Shown one piece after another: positions 61,770-64,000 of a stretch of DNA of 64,000 nucleotides. The stretch comes from Bacillus timonensis (GTDB lineage: Bacteria > Bacillota > Bacilli > Bacillales > Bacillaceae_L): NCBI GenBank assembly GCA_020171895.1, contig JAIVAN010000003.1, positions 868,001-932,000 of the forward strand. Direction: 5' to 3'. Each line of letters starts with the position of its first letter. Position 1 is the first letter of the stretch. A program made the position numbers and the translations under genes. The notes under the pieces were generated by a model. The model was not told the DNA's origin, searched no databases, and saw only the letters and a program-made list of their open reading frames with translations.

Positions 61770-61784
61770 CGTAATCGCTTACAT
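61770..61784. promoter_or_regulatory. cre-like site upstream of mutA
   Basis: On the minus strand ATGTAAGCGATTACG matches WTGNAANCGNWNNCW at all but the last fixed position. It lies 18-32 nt before the start codon. Confidence 0.5.
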
Positions 61785-61964
61785 TTTTATATTTTTAAAT
61801 AGTAGGAATTATAGTTCAATTTTAGTATATAAATCAGGAACTATCAAATGAAAATCAAGACTTCCTATAATTTTAGCATCTTAGTTCTATACTACATAAA
61901 GAAAACTCCAGACTACTGAGACGAGCTTTAGCTTCTTTTTATATCATATACTTGCATAAACCAC

Positions 61965-61994
61965 AAAAAATTCCACTACCGAATGGTAGTGGAA
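61965..61994 (-). terminator. Terminator of the bkd operon
   Basis: TTCCACTACC-ATTC-GGTAGTGGAA, 10-bp perfect stem followed by six T on the minus strand, just after bkdB. Confidence 0.88.
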
Positions 61995-62001
61995 CATTAT
62001 A

Positions 62002-63306
62002 TTAATATACAGATGTTGTTTCTTTTGACGTCTTTTCTAAAATCTCTTTTACTCTTGCTAAGAATTGACCACAAATAAGTCCGTCTAATACTCGGTGGTC
62101 AAGCGACATACATAAATTTACCATGTCTCTTACTGCAATCATCCCATTATTCATTACAACTGGACGCTTTACAATTGATTCTACTTGTAGAATGGCAGCT
62201 TGTGGATAATTAATAATTCCCATTGATTGAACTGAACCAAATGATCCTGTGTTATTTACTGTGAACGTTCCACCTTGCATATCTTCTGATTTCAATTTCC
62301 CAGCACGAACTTTACCTGCAAGATCTGTTATTTCTCTTGCTATACCTTTAATCGTTTTTTCATCTGCATGCTTGATAACTGGTACAAATAATGCATCATC
62401 AGTTGCTACTGCAATTGAAATATTGATGTCCTTCTTTTGAATGATTTTTTCCCCTGCCCACATTGAGTTAATCTGAGGATACTCCTTTAATGCTTGAGCT
62501 ACAGCTTTAACAAAGAAAGCAAAGAAAGTTAGATTAAATCCTTCTTTCGTTTTAAATTCATTCTTAATTGAGTTTCGGTATTCAACTAAGTTCGTAACAT
62601 CAACTTCTATCATCGTCCAAGCATGTGGCGCTTCATGTTTACTTCTAAGCATATTTGCCGCAATTGCTTTTCTTATACCTGTTACAGGAATTTCAATATC
62701 ACCTGCTTGAACAGGAACATTAGGCGTTGTTGCAGTTTGTTTTACTACAGGCTGACTAGGAGCAGGTGCTGACACAGATTGTTGTGCCGCTATTTTTTCC
62801 TCAGATACCGTCTCCTGAGTTCCTTGTGCACTTGCTTGCGGGATGTTACCAGACTCTACAATTTTCAAAATGTCTTTTCGAGTAATACGACCACCTGCAC
62901 CTGAACCAGATACTTGAGTAAGATCAATCCCGTGTTCTTGTGAAAGCTTTAAGACCGCAGGAGAGTATCTCGCCTTATTTGACTGGTCGCCTTTTGCTTC
63001 TTCTTGTTGTGGTTGCTTATTTAAATCTTTTTCCTTGTCGACAGTAGGTGATGCTGAATTAACACCCTCTATTTCAATCGTGCAAATGACTTCGCCAACT
63101 GCAAGAGTTTCACCCTCTTCTGCAATTAATTCTTTAATTACCCCAGTAAAAGAAGATGGAACCTCTGCATTTACTTTATCCGTCATGACCTCTGCTAAAG
63201 GGTCGTATTTATTTACTTTATCACCGACAGAAACTAACCATTTACTAATTGTACCCTCAGTTACACTCTCACCTAATTGAGGCATTGTAATTTTTTCAAT
63301 AGCCAT
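62002..63306 (-). CDS. bkdB: Branched-chain 2-oxoacid dehydrogenase E2 (BkdB)
   Basis: Dihydrolipoyl acyltransferase core of the branched-chain keto acid dehydrogenase. 434 residues: lipoyl domain with the modified Lys in EVMTDKVNAEVPSS (about residue 44), Gln/Pro/Ala-rich linker, E3/E1-binding domain RYSPAVLKLSQEHGIDL through GAGGRITRKDIL, second flexible linker, and catalytic domain ending with SLDHRVLDG (active His and Asp). Last gene of the operon here; MutAB downstream would use the propionyl-CoA made from Val and Ile. Confidence 0.95.
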   Translation of the reverse strand: MAIEKITMPQLGESVTEGTISKWLVSVGDKVNKYDPLAEVMTDKVNAEVPSSFTGVIKELIAEEGETLAVGEVICTIEIEGVNSASPTVDKEKDLNKQPQQEEAKGDQSNKARYSPAVLKLSQEHGIDLTQVSGSGAGGRITRKDILKIVESGNIPQASAQGTQETVSEEKIAAQQSVSAPAPSQPVVKQTATTPNVPVQAGDIEIPVTGIRKAIAANMLRSKHEAPHAWTMIEVDVTNLVEYRNSIKNEFKTKEGFNLTFFAFFVKAVAQALKEYPQINSMWAGEKIIQKKDINISIAVATDDALFVPVIKHADEKTIKGIAREITDLAGKVRAGKLKSEDMQGGTFTVNNTGSFGSVQSMGIINYPQAAILQVESIVKRPVVMNNGMIAVRDMVNLCMSLDHRVLDGLICGQFLARVKEILEKTSKETTSVY

Positions 63307-63361
63307 GTATGAAACCTCCCTTTCATGAATTAGCAGTATTTAATCCCTTTACAATAATAGT

Positions 63362-64000
63362 TTAAAATTCTGCTAGTTCACGCATTGCTTTTTCAACTTT
63401 ATCAGGGTTTACCATAAAGAATTTCTCCATTGTTGGAGCATAAGGCATTGCTGGAACATCTGGTCCGCTTAATCTCTTGATTGGAGCATCTAAATCAAAT
63501 AAACAATTTTCAGCGATGATAGCAGAAACTTCACCCATAATGCTTCCTTCTTTGTTGTCTTCATTCACTAGAAGGACTTTACCAGTTTTTGAAGCCGCTT
63601 CAATGATTGCTTCTTTATCTAATGGATAAACCGTACGTAGATCTAGAATATGTGCAGATATGCCGTCTTTTGCTAATCTCTCTGCCGCTTGAAGTGCAAA
63701 ATGAACACAAAGTCCATATGTAATAACTGTAATATCATCGCCCTCACGCTTAACATCAGCCTTACCAATTGGTAATACATAATCATCTTCAGGTACTTCA
63801 CCTTTGATTAAACGATAAGCACGTTTATGTTCAAAGAATAAAACTGGATCTTCATCACGAATGGCAGCCTTTAAAAGTCCTTTTACATCATAAGGTGTTG
63901 AAGGCATGACAATTTTTAATCCTGGTTGATTAGCAAAAACTGCCTCCACTGATTGCGAGTGGTATAGAGCTCCATGAACGCCACCACCGTAAGGTGCTCG
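63362..64000 (-). CDS. bkdAB: Branched-chain 2-oxoacid dehydrogenase E1 beta (BkdAB), 5' part outside the window
   Basis: E1 beta subunit (with E1 alpha binds thiamine diphosphate). The 212 codons present run from GGGVHGALYHSQSVEAVF through IVMPSTPYDVKGLLKAAIRD, EHKRAYRL, then the C-terminal transketolase domain DVKREGDDITVITYG, ILDLRTVYPLDKEAI, and VPAMPYAPTMEKFF. The frame is open to position 64000, so the start lies upstream of the window. It precedes bkdB by 55 nt. Confidence 0.94.
   Translation of the reverse strand, partial: RAPYGGGVHGALYHSQSVEAVFANQPGLKIVMPSTPYDVKGLLKAAIRDEDPVLFFEHKRAYRLIKGEVPEDDYVLPIGKADVKREGDDITVITYGLCVHFALQAAERLAKDGISAHILDLRTVYPLDKEAIIEAASKTGKVLLVNEDNKEGSIMGEVSAIIAENCLFDLDAPIKRLSGPDVPAMPYAPTMEKFFMVNPDKVEKAMRELAEF

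Noticed and set aside
61811-61847. ATAGTTC/GAACTAT inverted repeat upstream of mutA
   Set aside because: Only 7 bp with a loop of more than 20 nt in AT-rich sequence; could occur by chance, so not listed as an operator.
1-64000. CRISPR array, prophage, toxin-antitoxin or defence island
   Set aside because: No regularly spaced repeats, Cas, phage structural, restriction or toxin-antitoxin genes were seen; the window is mostly conserved Bacillaceae core genome.
1-64000. tRNA or rRNA genes
   Set aside because: No cloverleaf with GGTTCGAATC-type T arm and no rRNA-like sequence was noticed on either strand; short tRNA genes could be missed by eye.

Overview
The window is a low-GC (roughly one third G+C by eye), endospore-forming Firmicute chromosome, almost certainly a member of the Bacillaceae. 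The gene order follows the Bacillus subtilis segment lysA - spoVA - spoIIA - dacF - punA - deoB - xerD - fur - spoIIM - nudF - yqk - yqj - art - brxB - bkd, with local gains and losses. No rRNA, tRNA, CRISPR, prophage or transposase gene was seen. I ran no searches; family names rest on recognised motifs, remembered B. subtilis proteins and synteny.

Layout. 1-8850 (minus strand): 5' part of lysA, the seven-gene spoVA operon behind a sigma-G-type promoter, then sigF-spoIIAB-spoIIAA behind a sigma-H-type promoter, and dacF. 8984-11832: deoB with two tandem purine nucleoside phosphorylase genes; the second copy has changed base-recognition residues. 12399-20392: xerD, yqzK, fur, spoIIM, an EndoQ-like PHP nuclease, nudF, a 50-codon mciZ, nicotinamidase, yqkF, a small probable forespore gene and yqkE. 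20485-24168: an acetoacetate module (thiolase, scoA, scoB, divergent HMG-CoA lyase) with a near-perfect CcpA (cre) site. 24258-31212: small and yqk/yqj-type genes, including an HPr-like protein without the catalytic His and the SOS polymerase uvrX under two LexA-like boxes. 31397-33155: a proline T-box leader and proI, separated by tandem repeats. 33204-46834: yqjN, a glycosyltransferase, namA, a GGDEF-EAL protein, rnz, zwf, a cyclase, dinB and an orphan CheW. 46985-56343: yqjE, a carboxyltransferase plus methylmalonyl-CoA epimerase pair, a Prli42-like 30-residue gene, a gamma-SASP-like gene with a sigma-G-type promoter, yqjB, yqjA, the arginine transporter artPQR with an ARG box, and brxB. 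56504-64000: meaB, mutB, mutA, then bkdB and the partial bkdAB.

How the genes work together. Two themes dominate. One is sporulation: forespore sigma factor control, DPA transport, engulfment, FtsZ inhibition, and small spore-type proteins. The other is branched-chain amino acid and short-chain acyl-CoA breakdown: Bkd produces acyl-CoAs; propionyl-CoA can pass through the YqjD-type carboxyltransferase, epimerase and MutAB/MeaB to succinyl-CoA, while HMG-CoA lyase, ScoAB and thiolase finish leucine and acetoacetate. cre-like sites occur in the thiolase-scoA gap, before the epimerase and before mutA, suggesting common carbon catabolite control.

The most conspicuous non-coding structure is a family of roughly 250-bp interspersed palindromic repeats (at least seven full or internally deleted copies plus fragments, some in tandem), often beginning within about 10 nt of a stop codon or terminator. 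A distinct, longer-range palindrome of related core sequence ends the art operon. I found no clear wholly new multi-gene system. The strongest leads are the altered nucleoside phosphorylase paralog, the repeat family and its invasion of the proI leader, and several tiny genes with sporulation-type promoters.
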